From the NCBI GenBank assembly GCA_964492425.1, contig CAZBKB010000001.1, positions 1 through 64,000 of the forward strand: 64,000 nucleotides of DNA, in the 5' to 3' direction. The notes beneath the pieces were generated by a model. That model was not told the DNA's origin. It searched no databases and was given only the letters and a program-made list of their open reading frames with translations. Below are positions 50,909 to 59,309 of the stretch, one piece after another. This DNA is from LBZV01 sp000993855. GTDB taxonomy: Bacteria > Patescibacteriota > Microgenomatia > Curtissbacterales > GWA2-41-24. The first letter of the stretch is position 1. Each line of letters opens with the position of its first letter. The translations under genes were made by a program, and so were the position numbers.

Positions 50909-51223
50909 ATGGATACTAAGATTAAAATTCTTTTAACTGTAATAGGATTGGCGGCAATCCTGGTTCCGGCGGCTTTACTGATAATTTTTTCCAAGAAGAG
51001 TGCAGACAATTCTACTGGTTCAGGTATTTCTGGTGGGAATAGGGAGTTGAGGCAGGATGCAGTTCAAAATGAACTTGACAATAACCCCTTAAAATCAGTA
51101 GTGGTATCGCCTTCACCGGTTGCGTCCCCGGTTGCAGTGTCTCCTAAACCCTCACCGACACCTTTGAGCGTCACGTTACCTGTTCCCCCTCTTGAGAGTA
51201 CCCCTGGAAGCGGCGTAAACTAA
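50909..51223 (+). CDS. Small membrane-anchored Pro/Ser-rich protein
   Basis: 104 residues. One membrane helix (about 7-28), then a flexible tail rich in Ser, Pro and Val (SPSPVASPVAVSPKPSPTPL). It lies between the minor pilins and pilM. Its place suggests a role in pilus assembly, but no family is recognised. Confidence 0.7.
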   Translation: MDTKIKILLTVIGLAAILVPAALLIIFSKKSADNSTGSGISGGNRELRQDAVQNELDNNPLKSVVVSPSPVASPVAVSPKPSPTPLSVTLPVPPLESTPGSGVN

Positions 51224-51227
51224 TATT

Positions 51228-52253
51228 ATGGCTGCCCTACCATTTGGCCTTGATATTGGCAGATCTTTTATTAAAGTTGTTCAGGTAAAAAGACATGGTG
51301 GTAAAAAGTTGCTGACATCTGTATTTAGTGCTGCTACGCCTTCTGGTGGTATGGTTACTGATTCTCCTATAGAACTCAAAAAAATTTCCGAATCTGTAAA
51401 GTCTGCAGTTTCACAAGCAAAGGTAGAAGGCAGACAATGTATTGTTTCTTTGATTGAATCTCAAACGGTAACAAGGCTTGTTCAGATGCCTAATTTGACT
51501 GATAAAGAACTTGCGGCTGCTATTAATTATGAAGCCGATAAATATATTCCTTTGCCAATTAAAGAGGTAAATTTGCAATATAAAGTTGTTGTCAGGTATC
51601 CGACTGGTATGGAAGCAGGAGGCAAAATGGATGTTCTTTTGGTCGCTGCGCCAAAGAGGGTTGTGGAAAAATATCTGATTGTGGTGCACGACTGCGGGTT
51701 GAAGCTTGCAGCTATTGAAACGGAGTCATCGGCTACCGCAAGAGCTTTGGCAAGCGGAGTTGAGGCGGCTGTTGTTATCGTTTCTTTTGGTAGCGCTTCT
51801 ACCGAGGTTGTGGCTGTAAGGCAAGGCAGCGTTATATTTACCAGATCTATTCCAACTGGTGGTGATGCGCTAACTAGAGCTGTGATGGCCGAGTTTAATT
51901 TGCAGCACTCTCAGGCAGAACAATATAAACATTCTTACGGAATTTTAGAGAACCAGCTTGGAGGGAAGGTAGCAAGTGTACTAAAACCTGTCCTGGAAGT
52001 AATTATTGCTGAGATTATAAGGGCTGTGGATTTTTCTAAAACTCATATGCTAGAAGCTCAGCTTGCCAGGATAATTATTGCAGGTGGTGGTGCTTATCTG
52101 CCCGGACTTAGCGAATTTGTTACACGCAGAACAAGTTTAGAAGTATCATTGGCTGACCCATGGGAGGAATTTGTAAAAGAAGGTTTGATTTTGAAGTTTC
52201 CCGGGCAAGGCGGGTTTTATACTACGGCGACGGGGCTTGCCGTGCGAGGATGA
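51228..52253 (+). CDS. pilM: Type IV pilus assembly protein PilM
   Basis: 341 residues of actin-like fold. FGLDIGRSFIKVVQVKRHGG is the first phosphate loop, VVIVSFGSASTEVVAV the second, and RIIIAGGGAYLPGL the adenosine region. It binds the cytoplasmic tail of PilN. It begins the pilMNO alignment complex. Confidence 0.92.
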   Translation: MAALPFGLDIGRSFIKVVQVKRHGGKKLLTSVFSAATPSGGMVTDSPIELKKISESVKSAVSQAKVEGRQCIVSLIESQTVTRLVQMPNLTDKELAAAINYEADKYIPLPIKEVNLQYKVVVRYPTGMEAGGKMDVLLVAAPKRVVEKYLIVVHDCGLKLAAIETESSATARALASGVEAAVVIVSFGSASTEVVAVRQGSVIFTRSIPTGGDALTRAVMAEFNLQHSQAEQYKHSYGILENQLGGKVASVLKPVLEVIIAEIIRAVDFSKTHMLEAQLARIIIAGGGAYLPGLSEFVTRRTSLEVSLADPWEEFVKEGLILKFPGQGGFYTTATGLAVRG

Positions 52254-52313
52254 AGCCTTGCCGGAAACGCTTTATTTTGCTAGGCTGAAGTAAAGCATTA
52301 GATTTGGAGAATT

Positions 52314-52883
52314 ATGGCAGATATTAATTTATTACCAAGTGAGGAGCAAGCAAGCAGCCAACTTGTTTCGCTGCAAAAAAAACTGGCTGTTTTTTCTGTG
52401 TTTGTGCTGGTTGTCGCTGCCGCTTTTAGTGTTGCCACTCTCGTAATGTTTACAGCTGCCAAGGAGAAGGAAAATAGGTTAAATGAAAGAATTGGCGGTG
52501 CTGCAGCACAAGTGAATTCTCACCAGTTGGCAGAAGAGCTTTTGACTGTTGTGGATAAAAAAACAGATAGTGCTTCAAAAGCAATAGCGTCGAGGTTACT
52601 CTATACAGAGGTTCTTAAAAAAACTGCGGAACTTATGCCAACAGGCATTGCTTTTGCCAACTTGAGTATAGATGGGGTTGAAATGAAGGCTAGTGCAACT
52701 GCTAACACAAGTGCAGATGTGGCAAAACTTGTTTCTTATTTTGTGACGACTGAAGAAGGGAAAAAGCTCTTTGCCAGTTTAAATATTGACTCATTAGCAA
52801 CCGATGTCGATGGTAAATATGCTTTTTCTGTGAGTATGAAAATGAATCAAGCTGCGGTTCAGGTGCCGCTTGAGGGGATATAG
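52314..52883 (+). CDS. pilN: Type IV pilus assembly protein PilN
   Basis: 189 residues. It starts MADINLLPSEE, the INLLP motif that PilM binds. One membrane helix (about 26-50), then a coiled coil and ferredoxin-like fold. It lies 60 bases after pilM. Confidence 0.9.
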   Translation: MADINLLPSEEQASSQLVSLQKKLAVFSVFVLVVAAAFSVATLVMFTAAKEKENRLNERIGGAAAQVNSHQLAEELLTVVDKKTDSASKAIASRLLYTEVLKKTAELMPTGIAFANLSIDGVEMKASATANTSADVAKLVSYFVTTEEGKKLFASLNIDSLATDVDGKYAFSVSMKMNQAAVQVPLEGI

Positions 52884-52885
52884 AT

Positions 52886-53728
52886 ATGGAAGTGCCTTCG
52901 ATATCTATTGCAAAGAGAACGGAAAAATCTTTTGATTTTTCAAAAGTGTTGATGTTTGGGCCGTCTGCTGTTGCTATTATCGTATCGATTATTATTGCAG
53001 TTTTTATAGTTTGGCCTAAGTTTAGCCAAGTACAACAACTGAAGGAATCTAATAAAACGCTGGATGAAACGGCGGTAAATTTGGAGAGTAAGGCTACAAC
53101 TCTTTCTAAACTAGATCGAGACGAGCTTAAGGTTCAGCTTGCTGCTGCAGAACTGCTTTTACCATCCGATAAGGGTATTTTTACCTTTATCCGACAGGTT
53201 GAAGATGTCCGTAATACCTCTGGAGTAATAATTACGAATTTGAGTGTTGGATCTATTGGAGAGTTTTCTTCACAAACTAAAGCTGGAGGCTCTACCCCGG
53301 GAGGTGAGGGTGGTGCCCAATCAGCATCTCCAACAGCACCAGCTGTTCCTCCTACCCCCACAGGAGGTGATACCGCGGGTGTAGATCTGGGTGATGTGAG
53401 CAGAGTCAAAATGAACTTATCTGTGACAAGTGACTTTGACCAAATATTCAGGTTTTTGAATGAGATTTACTTGCTGCCCAGAGTTACTACAATAAGCGGA
53501 TTAGATTTTACCCATGACAGGAGTGGGCTTATTAGTACAACAATGGAAATAAATTCGCTGTGGCAGGAGAGGCCAACCCAATTGGCCTCAGTTGAGGCGC
53601 CCTTGCCGGATCTGAGTAAAAGTGAAATTGCACTGCTTAAGAAGATAGAAAATGACGGTTCTGTGGGTACTCCTATTGAAATCCCTGATGTTCCAAGAGG
53701 CAAGGCAAATATTTTCGCAACTAACTAG
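52886..53728 (+). CDS. pilO: Type IV pilus assembly protein PilO
   Basis: 280 residues. One membrane helix (about 28-50), coiled coil (55-90), then a ferredoxin-like domain interrupted by a Gly/Pro/Ser-rich segment (about 130-165) that contains Pro repeats. It pairs with PilN. The end overlaps the convergent trmD by 8 bp. Confidence 0.87.
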   Translation: MEVPSISIAKRTEKSFDFSKVLMFGPSAVAIIVSIIIAVFIVWPKFSQVQQLKESNKTLDETAVNLESKATTLSKLDRDELKVQLAAAELLLPSDKGIFTFIRQVEDVRNTSGVIITNLSVGSIGEFSSQTKAGGSTPGGEGGAQSASPTAPAVPPTPTGGDTAGVDLGDVSRVKMNLSVTSDFDQIFRFLNEIYLLPRVTTISGLDFTHDRSGLISTTMEINSLWQERPTQLASVEAPLPDLSKSEIALLKKIENDGSVGTPIEIPDVPRGKANIFATN

Positions 53729-54395
53729 CCTTACTTTTCAAAAGCAATTCAGGTCTGTATTTTTTGGTTCTTTTAAATGACTCTTTTTTTCTCCAATTAT
53801 TTATTTCTTTATGGTTTCCGCTCAGGAGAACATGCGGCACTTTAAGCCCCTTGTATAGTCTGGGGCGTGTGTATTGCGGGTATTCAAGCAAACCCCTTTC
53901 AAAGGATTCATCAAGTGGAGAATGTGGATTAATTACGCCCGGAAGAAGTCGAACGGTTGAGTCGATAATTAGCATTGCAGGTATTTCGCCGCCTGTTGAG
54001 ATGAAGTCACCCACCGATACAACCTCGTCAGTAAAATTTTCTACCCTAGCGTCGATACCTTCATAATGACCACAGATGATTGCAAGATTCTTCTTTTTCG
54101 AATAGAGTTTGGACTTTTTCTGGGTAAACTTTTGCCCAGAAGCTGTAAGAAGGATGGTGTATGGTTTTGGCTGGATTGTGTTTAACGCTGATACAATGGG
54201 TTCAAGCATCATTACCATACCCTTCCCCCCTCCGTAAGTTTTGTCGTCTACTTGTTTATGGCGGCCTTTGGCATATTCTCTGATGTTTACAAGATTTATC
54301 GTCAAAATTCTTTTGTCGAGTGCTCTTTTTAGTATACTCTTTGAAAAAACGCCCTCAAATACTTCCGGGAATAAGGTTAGAATATGAACTGTCAC
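53721..54395 (-). CDS. trmD: tRNA (guanine-N1)-methyltransferase
   Basis: 224 residues. SPOUT fold with ICGHYEGIDARVENF, the SAM-binding trefoil knot, and YGGGKGMVMMLEPI. It modifies G37 next to the anticodon, which prevents frameshifting. The last gene of the minus-strand translation operon; it starts in a 4-bp overlap with the KH protein. Confidence 0.94.
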   Translation of the reverse strand: MTVHILTLFPEVFEGVFSKSILKRALDKRILTINLVNIREYAKGRHKQVDDKTYGGGKGMVMMLEPIVSALNTIQPKPYTILLTASGQKFTQKKSKLYSKKKNLAIICGHYEGIDARVENFTDEVVSVGDFISTGGEIPAMLIIDSTVRLLPGVINPHSPLDESFERGLLEYPQYTRPRLYKGLKVPHVLLSGNHKEINNWRKKESFKRTKKYRPELLLKSKAS

Positions 54396-54625
54396 AACTC
54401 CTGGACTTCGATATTGACGAATAGGCCTTCTTTTATGGCTCTAATTTTGACCAGGTTTTTGATGGCTTTGACCATTTTGCCACTCTTGCCTATGACTTTT
54501 GCTATGTCATCTTTGGGAACGGAAACCAAAAATCGATAGTATTTGCCATCAACCTCTTTTTCTATTTTTATTTTTTTCAGGTCAGAAACTAATGGTTCCA
54601 GCAAAGTTTTAAGTAAATCTTCCAT
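54392..54625 (-). CDS. KH-domain RNA-binding protein (YlqC/KhpA type)
   Basis: 77 residues, one KH domain with the GxxG loop (VIGKSGKMVKAI). Members bind rRNA or small RNAs. The gene between rpsP and trmD is the usual location. Confidence 0.88.
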   Translation of the reverse strand: MEDLLKTLLEPLVSDLKKIKIEKEVDGKYYRFLVSVPKDDIAKVIGKSGKMVKAIKNLVKIRAIKEGLFVNIEVQEL

Positions 54626-54652
54626 ATGTCTGTGTTTTTGTGTCTGGTAAAG

Positions 54653-55129
54653 TTAATCTGATTTGTCTGGTTCGTGTTTTTCTACTTGAGTAGCTTGTGT
54701 GTTGTTATCTTTTATTTCTTGTACCTCTTCCTGCAGTTTGTTGGGTTGAGACTCTGTATTTGAGCCTTCTTGATTTTGATTCTCAACTTTTGCATTTTGG
54801 TTCTGGGCTGGTTGAGATTGTGCTTGCTGATTTGGCGTAGATACTGCAGGTTTGTCTTTTGTTTTTCTTTCTTTTTTTGGACGAGGAGGCAACTTGCCAT
54901 TTTTTAGTATATATTTAACCGTTGGGCTCAGTTGTGCTCCATTTTTTTGCCAGTAAGAAATTCTGTCCTTTTTGAGGACAATCTGTTTTGTTGGTTCCAA
55001 GTTCGGGTTAATATTTCCTACTATTTCTAAAAATTTCCCGTCACGTTTAGACTTTTTGTCTTGAGCAACAACGCGGTATGTACGTTGATGTATTTTTCCA
55101 ACTATTGATAACCTTATTATTGTACTCAT
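54653..55129 (-). CDS. rpsP: Ribosomal protein S16 with long acidic/Gln-rich tail
   Basis: 158 residues from Met at 55129; typical S16 has about 80-90. The first 85 residues are normal S16 (STIIRLSIVGKIHQRTYRVV). The remaining about 70 are rich in Gln, Asn, Lys, Glu and Pro and should be disordered. The S16 core binds 16S rRNA early in 30S assembly. An upstream Met at 55144 is possible. Confidence 0.92.
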   Translation of the reverse strand: MSTIIRLSIVGKIHQRTYRVVAQDKKSKRDGKFLEIVGNINPNLEPTKQIVLKKDRISYWQKNGAQLSPTVKYILKNGKLPPRPKKERKTKDKPAVSTPNQQAQSQPAQNQNAKVENQNQEGSNTESQPNKLQEEVQEIKDNNTQATQVEKHEPDKSD

Positions 55130-55169
55130 AATCTCAGGTAGCAATTATCTCAAAGTGTTTCATGTAATA

Positions 55170-55928
55170 TCAAGTTTTAACGTCAACTTTGGCAGACTTG
55201 ATTTTTGCCAATGCATCTTGAGCCGCTTTTTGTGCTGCTTCCTGCTTATTTTTACCTACACCCTTTCCGAGAAGTTTAGTTTTTAAGTAAACACCCATTT
55301 CAAAGTTTCTTGCATGGTCGGGGCCCCAGGATGAGATTAAATTGTAACTTGGAGACTCGTGATACCTTTTCTGTAAGGCTTCCTGAAGCTTGGATTTATT
55401 GTCTATGACAGCGCTGATGATCAACTTTTTCCAGTTTAAGAGAATAGTTTTGGTTATGAACTGTTGCACGGGTTCTATGCCCTGATCCAAGTAAATTGCC
55501 CCTATCAGGGCTTCGAATGTGTTTGCAAGAATTGATTTGTTTGTTCTTCCACCGGTATCTTCCTCTCCTTTTGAGAGGAGCAGGTAAGAACCTAAATTAA
55601 GATCTTTGGCAAGGCTTGCTAAGGTCTCTGTTCTTACCAGGGCTGCCCTATATTGTGTTAATTCTCCTTCCGGACTTTGGGGCAGTTTTCCGAATAGATG
55701 CATTGAGACGACGAGCGAAAGTACACTATCTCCAAGAAATTCCATGCGCTCGTTGGATTGGCCCTGGAAGTCTTTATGTTCGTTTAGGTACGATCGGTGA
55801 ATGAAGGCATTTTTCAGCAAATTTTGGTCTTTGAACGAAATTGAAATTTTATCTTGAAGTTCGGTTAAATTTGGTTTTTGAAGCGATGAAACACTTTCGG
55901 GTTTAGATTGTCTTGTTGATGTTTTCAT
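55170..55928 (-). CDS. rnc: Ribonuclease III
   Basis: 252 residues from Met at 55928. The RNase III signature NERMEFLGDSVLSLVV and the second acidic site in NTFEALIGAIYLDQG are intact. A C-terminal dsRNA-binding domain follows (about 175-245). It processes rRNA precursors and mRNA. The frame overlaps the acpP-like gene. Confidence 0.93.
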   Translation of the reverse strand: MKTSTRQSKPESVSSLQKPNLTELQDKISISFKDQNLLKNAFIHRSYLNEHKDFQGQSNERMEFLGDSVLSLVVSMHLFGKLPQSPEGELTQYRAALVRTETLASLAKDLNLGSYLLLSKGEEDTGGRTNKSILANTFEALIGAIYLDQGIEPVQQFITKTILLNWKKLIISAVIDNKSKLQEALQKRYHESPSYNLISSWGPDHARNFEMGVYLKTKLLGKGVGKNKQEAAQKAAQDALAKIKSAKVDVKT

Positions 55929-56154
55929 AAACATAGGCAACAAGGTCTGAAACTTTTACAAGGTCTGCTGCTTTCTCTTCTGGAATTTTTATGTCGTATT
56001 TGTATTCTATAGCAGAAATAAGGTCATCAATTTCAAGGTCGGTTATATTCAGATCCTGATCAAGCTCCATATCTTCTTCTATGTTTTCATGCTCGATACC
56101 AAATTGTTTTTCGATTATAGCCTTAATTTCTTCTAAAATTTCTGTGTCTGTCAT
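55903..56154 (-). CDS. acpP: Acyl carrier protein homologue lacking the carrier serine
   Basis: 83 residues of ACP fold. The phosphopantetheine site DSL is replaced: DLNITDLEIDDL has Asp39 where the attachment Ser should be, with no Ser nearby. The helix pattern around it is preserved. It therefore cannot be a normal acyl carrier. It keeps the common neighbour rnc. No fatty acid synthesis gene is in the window. A structural or regulatory role is possible. Confidence 0.8.
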   Translation of the reverse strand: MTDTEILEEIKAIIEKQFGIEHENIEEDMELDQDLNITDLEIDDLISAIEYKYDIKIPEEKAADLVKVSDLVAYVYENINKTI

Positions 56155-56193
56155 AATTAGTTTGTGGTTATTAGTTCATAGTTCTTGGATATT

Positions 56194-56565
56194 TTAACTT
56201 TTCAATTTAGTTTCGATTATAGAACCCAAAACACCGTTTATGAAGCTAGGAGAATTGTCTGTGCCATATTCTTTGGCAATTTCAACAGCCTCGTCCACTA
56301 TTACTTTATATGGTTCTTTCTGACCTTTGTAAAGAAGTTCCCATGTTGCAAGTCTTAGGATTGCTAAGTCTACCGGCGCAAGTTGTTGTATTGGCCATGA
56401 CGGTGCGTTAATTTCAATTAATTTATCTATAGCTTTTAGATTTTGTGCAATCATACTTTCTGGAGAATTCTTGCCGGGCTTAGTGTTTTTTTGGAATGAA
56501 TGGCTAAACAGTGTTTGCATAATTTTTACACGATTGAGATGTCGCGGATCATTTTTTACTTTCAT
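56194..56565 (-). CDS. nusB: Transcription antitermination factor NusB
   Basis: 123 residues, all alpha. MKVKNDPRHLNRVKIMQTLF, ILRLATWELLYKGQKEPYKV and INEAVEIAKEYG-like VDEAVEIAKEYGTDNSPSFI are the NusB pattern. It acts with NusE (S10) in rRNA antitermination. It overlaps rpmF by 17 bp. Confidence 0.92.
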   Translation of the reverse strand: MKVKNDPRHLNRVKIMQTLFSHSFQKNTKPGKNSPESMIAQNLKAIDKLIEINAPSWPIQQLAPVDLAILRLATWELLYKGQKEPYKVIVDEAVEIAKEYGTDNSPSFINGVLGSIIETKLKS

Positions 56566-56734
56566 TATTAGTGTTTAGGGAGCCATAATCTCCACATTTT
56601 GGACAGGCCTTGTGTGGAAGCCTGAGACTTTGACATTTTGTGCAAGTTACTGGCCTTGGCAAAGAAATTTTTTTTGTAGATTTTCTTGTTCTGGTTCTTG
56701 CTTTGGCGTGTCTCTTTTTTGGTAAAGGTGTCAT
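56549..56734 (-). CDS. rpmF: Ribosomal protein L32
   Basis: 61 residues. It begins MTPLPKKRHAKARTRTRKS and has a zinc site CTKC ... CPKCG. It belongs to the zinc-binding (C+) form of L32. First gene of the translation operon. Confidence 0.92.
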   Translation of the reverse strand: MTPLPKKRHAKARTRTRKSTKKISLPRPVTCTKCQSLRLPHKACPKCGDYGSLNTNNESKK

Positions 56735-56780
56735 GACCCCAAATTAAAATTTAAAAATAAATCTCAAAATGTACTTTTAG

Positions 56781-56815
56781 TATAAACAATTAACTGTAAA
56801 CTGTGAACTATTAAC
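56781..56815. repeat. Heptamer array upstream of rpmF
   Basis: Units TATAAAC, AATTAAC, TGTAAAC, TGTGAAC, TATTAAC in one 7-bp phase. It lies between rpmF and the scaffold gap. Confidence 0.6.
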
Positions 56816-56824
56816 ATTTTAGGC

Positions 56825-56903
56825 TTTTTGGGAATATATCAANNNNNNNNNNCGGTAACAGGTTCTCCAAGATAGCAAAATTTAATTTTTGGGAATATAT
56901 CAA
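56825..56903. repeat. Direct repeat around a scaffold gap
   Basis: TTTTTGGGAATATATCAA occurs at 56825-56842, directly before ten Ns (56843-56852), and again at 56886-56903. The true sequence across the gap is unknown. The repeat may have caused the assembly break. Confidence 0.9.
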
Positions 56904-56928
56904 ATTGACCGTGACTGGTCAAGGTAGG

Positions 56929-58971
56929 CTAGTTTGGTTGTGAATATTGATTTTGGAGTTGTTCCAGCTTTTTTTTAAGTTTGGGGTAAGCTTTCAGATT
57001 TTCGCCAGAAAGCAGTATTTGTTTTGCTTCGTTTTGGGCTCTTGCAATCATATTTTGGTTTGTAATGTCTGCTATTTTAAAGTTTAAAAATCCGGATTGT
57101 TTAGTTCCGAATATTTCTCCTGCACCTCTGAGTTTTAGGTCGATTTCTGCAAGTTCAAATCCCACATGAACTTTTTCCATGCTTTTTAGTCGTTTTTGCG
57201 AATTTTCGCTACTGGTATCTGAAAATAGAAAGCAATATGATTTGTGCTGAGCCCTGCCTACACGACCTCTCAGCTGGTGCAGTTGGGCTAATCCGAAACG
57301 ATCTGCAGATTCAATAACTATTACTGTTGCGTTTGGAACGTCGATGCCGACTTCAACCACAGGAGTTGCAACAAGTATATCAATTTTTCCACTTTTGAAT
57401 TTATTGATTGCATCTTCTTTTTCTTTAGATTTGAGGCGGCCATGAAGCAGGCCCAGCTTTGTGCTTTTTGAAAATTTACTCTTTAGCTTTTTGAACTCGG
57501 CTGTTGCTGCTTTTACGGTTTCCATAGATTCAGAGGGTTCCACAAAAGGGGTAATAATGAACGCTTGTCTAGTGGAGTGTACCTGACTCTCTATAAAGCG
57601 ATAGCAGTCGTCTCTTTTTGTGTTGGGTACCACAAAGGTAGAAATTTTTTGACGACCCTTGGGCATTTCGTCAAGAACTGACAGGTCAAGATCGCCATAC
57701 ATTGTAAGTGCTAAAGTCCTCGGAATTGGCGTTGCAGTCATAGTAAGAAGGTGTGGTGTTAGCCCCTTTGATGTATTCATAAAAAGTTTTGCTCTTTGGG
57801 CGACTCCAAAACGGTGTTGTTCGTCGACTACAACAAAGCCGATTTGTCTTTTAGGTATGTAAGATGTTAAAAGTGCGTGGGTGCCAACAGTAATTTCTCC
57901 CTGTTCTTTTTTACTTGCCGTCCAAATACCTACGCTGATTTTTAGTGGTTCTAGAAGCTCTTTTAACAGTTTATAATGTTGAAAAGCAAGAATTTCGGTT
58001 GGTGCGGCAATTAGACTGTCACTGGCATTTGTGGCGGCTACGAGACAACCAATTGCTGCAATGATTGTTTTTCCGCTGCCGACATCACCTTCGAGGAGCC
58101 TGTTGGCTGGAGTTTCGCACGCCATGTCAGTCAATAATTCACGGATTGTTTTTTTTTGGGAACTGGTCAGGTCAAATTTAAAACTTTTTACAAAACGTCT
58201 TATAATATTCTCATTAATTGTGAGTTTAGGTGCTTTTCTTTTTTCTCTCCACTCTTTCTTTCTGATTTGTGCGAGAAGTTGAGTTAGGAAGAGCTCGTCG
58301 AAACCGAGCCTTTTTGTGGCTATTTCTACGTCCTGATAGTTTTTAGGAAAGTGGATTTTTTTAAGCGAAGACTTGAGATTTTCTAGATTTTGACGTTTGA
58401 TGATGTCGCCGGGTAGAAAATCCTCGTTTGTTTTTGTATAGACAAATAAGAGGTCTCGAATTTTCGTTCTTATCCATTTTGAGCTTAGACCTTCAGTTTC
58501 TGGATAGATTGGAACGAGTCTTCCTGTGTGTGTTGTTGATTGATGATAGCTGGTTTGTGATTGCTGGATTTTGAGAATTTCATAGGAAGGTGCAACTAAT
58601 TTTGGTCTGCCGTATTCGGTTGAGATTTTTCCCGAAAGCGATACTTGGGTACCTGCTTTGATGGATTTTGTAAGATAAGGCTGGTTGAACCATAGCACGT
58701 CCAGTACTCCGGATTTGTCGGCAATTTTAGCTTGCGTTAAAAATTTGCCAGTTCTTGTCCTGACGTTTTTAATTTGCCATACGACGCCCTGTACGGTTAG
58801 TTTTTGGCCATTTTCAAGGTTCTGGATGGATTCTATTTGCGAAAAATCGTCATAACGGAACGGGAAGTGGTAAATTAGCTCCTCGGCTGTTGAGACGTTA
58901 AGCTTCTTTAACTTTCTTGCAATCGCGCTTCCAACTCCTGGTAGGAACTCGACTTTAAGGTTGGGATCCAT
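56929..58971 (-). CDS. recG: ATP-dependent DNA helicase RecG
   Basis: 680 residues from Met at 58971 (MDPNLKVEFLPGVGSAIARK). The open frame runs 30 codons further upstream, but those are heptamer repeats. It has the OB-fold wedge domain, helicase Walker A EGDVGSGKT, the DEQH box (VVDEQHRFGVAQR) and the RecG motif TATPIPRTLALTMYGDLD. It remodels stalled forks and processes recombination intermediates alongside RuvC. Confidence 0.94.
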   Translation of the reverse strand: MDPNLKVEFLPGVGSAIARKLKKLNVSTAEELIYHFPFRYDDFSQIESIQNLENGQKLTVQGVVWQIKNVRTRTGKFLTQAKIADKSGVLDVLWFNQPYLTKSIKAGTQVSLSGKISTEYGRPKLVAPSYEILKIQQSQTSYHQSTTHTGRLVPIYPETEGLSSKWIRTKIRDLLFVYTKTNEDFLPGDIIKRQNLENLKSSLKKIHFPKNYQDVEIATKRLGFDELFLTQLLAQIRKKEWREKRKAPKLTINENIIRRFVKSFKFDLTSSQKKTIRELLTDMACETPANRLLEGDVGSGKTIIAAIGCLVAATNASDSLIAAPTEILAFQHYKLLKELLEPLKISVGIWTASKKEQGEITVGTHALLTSYIPKRQIGFVVVDEQHRFGVAQRAKLFMNTSKGLTPHLLTMTATPIPRTLALTMYGDLDLSVLDEMPKGRQKISTFVVPNTKRDDCYRFIESQVHSTRQAFIITPFVEPSESMETVKAATAEFKKLKSKFSKSTKLGLLHGRLKSKEKEDAINKFKSGKIDILVATPVVEVGIDVPNATVIVIESADRFGLAQLHQLRGRVGRAQHKSYCFLFSDTSSENSQKRLKSMEKVHVGFELAEIDLKLRGAGEIFGTKQSGFLNFKIADITNQNMIARAQNEAKQILLSGENLKAYPKLKKKLEQLQNQYSQPN

Positions 58972-58979
58972 TAGTTGCA

Positions 58980-59050
58980 GTGTAAAGTGTAAAGTGAAAA
59001 GTGTAAAGTAATATTGCAGAAAATTCGAAGCCCGAAATCCGAAATTCGAA
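58980..59050. repeat. Heptamer arrays upstream of recG
   Basis: First GTGTAAA, GTGTAAA, GTGAAAA, GTGTAAA, then ATTCGAA, GCCCGAA, ATCCGAA, ATTCGAA. The second block faces the array 59131-59158 in inverted sense. Confidence 0.75.
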
Positions 59051-59130
59051 ACAACTTTCAAGGCTCTAAATTCTATTGATCAAAACTTTTCTGAATTTTA
59101 TTTATTTTTATGAATTTGTATTTGTCTCGG

Positions 59131-59158
59131 ATTTCGATATTCGATATTCGAGTTTAAA
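59131..59158. repeat. Heptamer array facing the recG array
   Basis: Units GGATTTC, GATATTC, GATATTC, GAGTTTA. Its sense is the reverse complement of the CGAAATC-type units at 59023-59050; an 80-base AT-rich spacer without a gene lies between. Confidence 0.65.
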
Positions 59159-59162
59159 ATAC

Positions 59163-59279
59163 TTATTGCAAGCCGTAGACAATGTATAGGGCAATTTGGC
59201 CTACCAGGAAGCTTAAAACGACAAATATCAGTATTATTTTCCAGAGTTTTTTTGAATATGATGGTTTCCAGAGTTTCAT
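59163..59279 (-). CDS. Small single-helix membrane protein (38 aa)
   Basis: ATG at 59279 gives a 38-residue protein: a basic, Trp-containing N-terminus (MKLWKPSYSKKLWK) followed by one hydrophobic helix (about 15-36). It sits between tyrS and recG in the same direction. The clear basic-then-hydrophobic pattern argues for a real gene. Function unknown. Confidence 0.55.
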   Translation of the reverse strand: MKLWKPSYSKKLWKIILIFVVLSFLVGQIALYIVYGLQ

Positions 59280-59309
59280 TATTTACATTACTACATTGCT
59301 ACATTGTAT

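Noticed and set aside
58972..59061. N-terminal 30-codon extension of RecG
   Set aside because: The codons are heptamer repeats; the RecG family starts at the Met at 58971.
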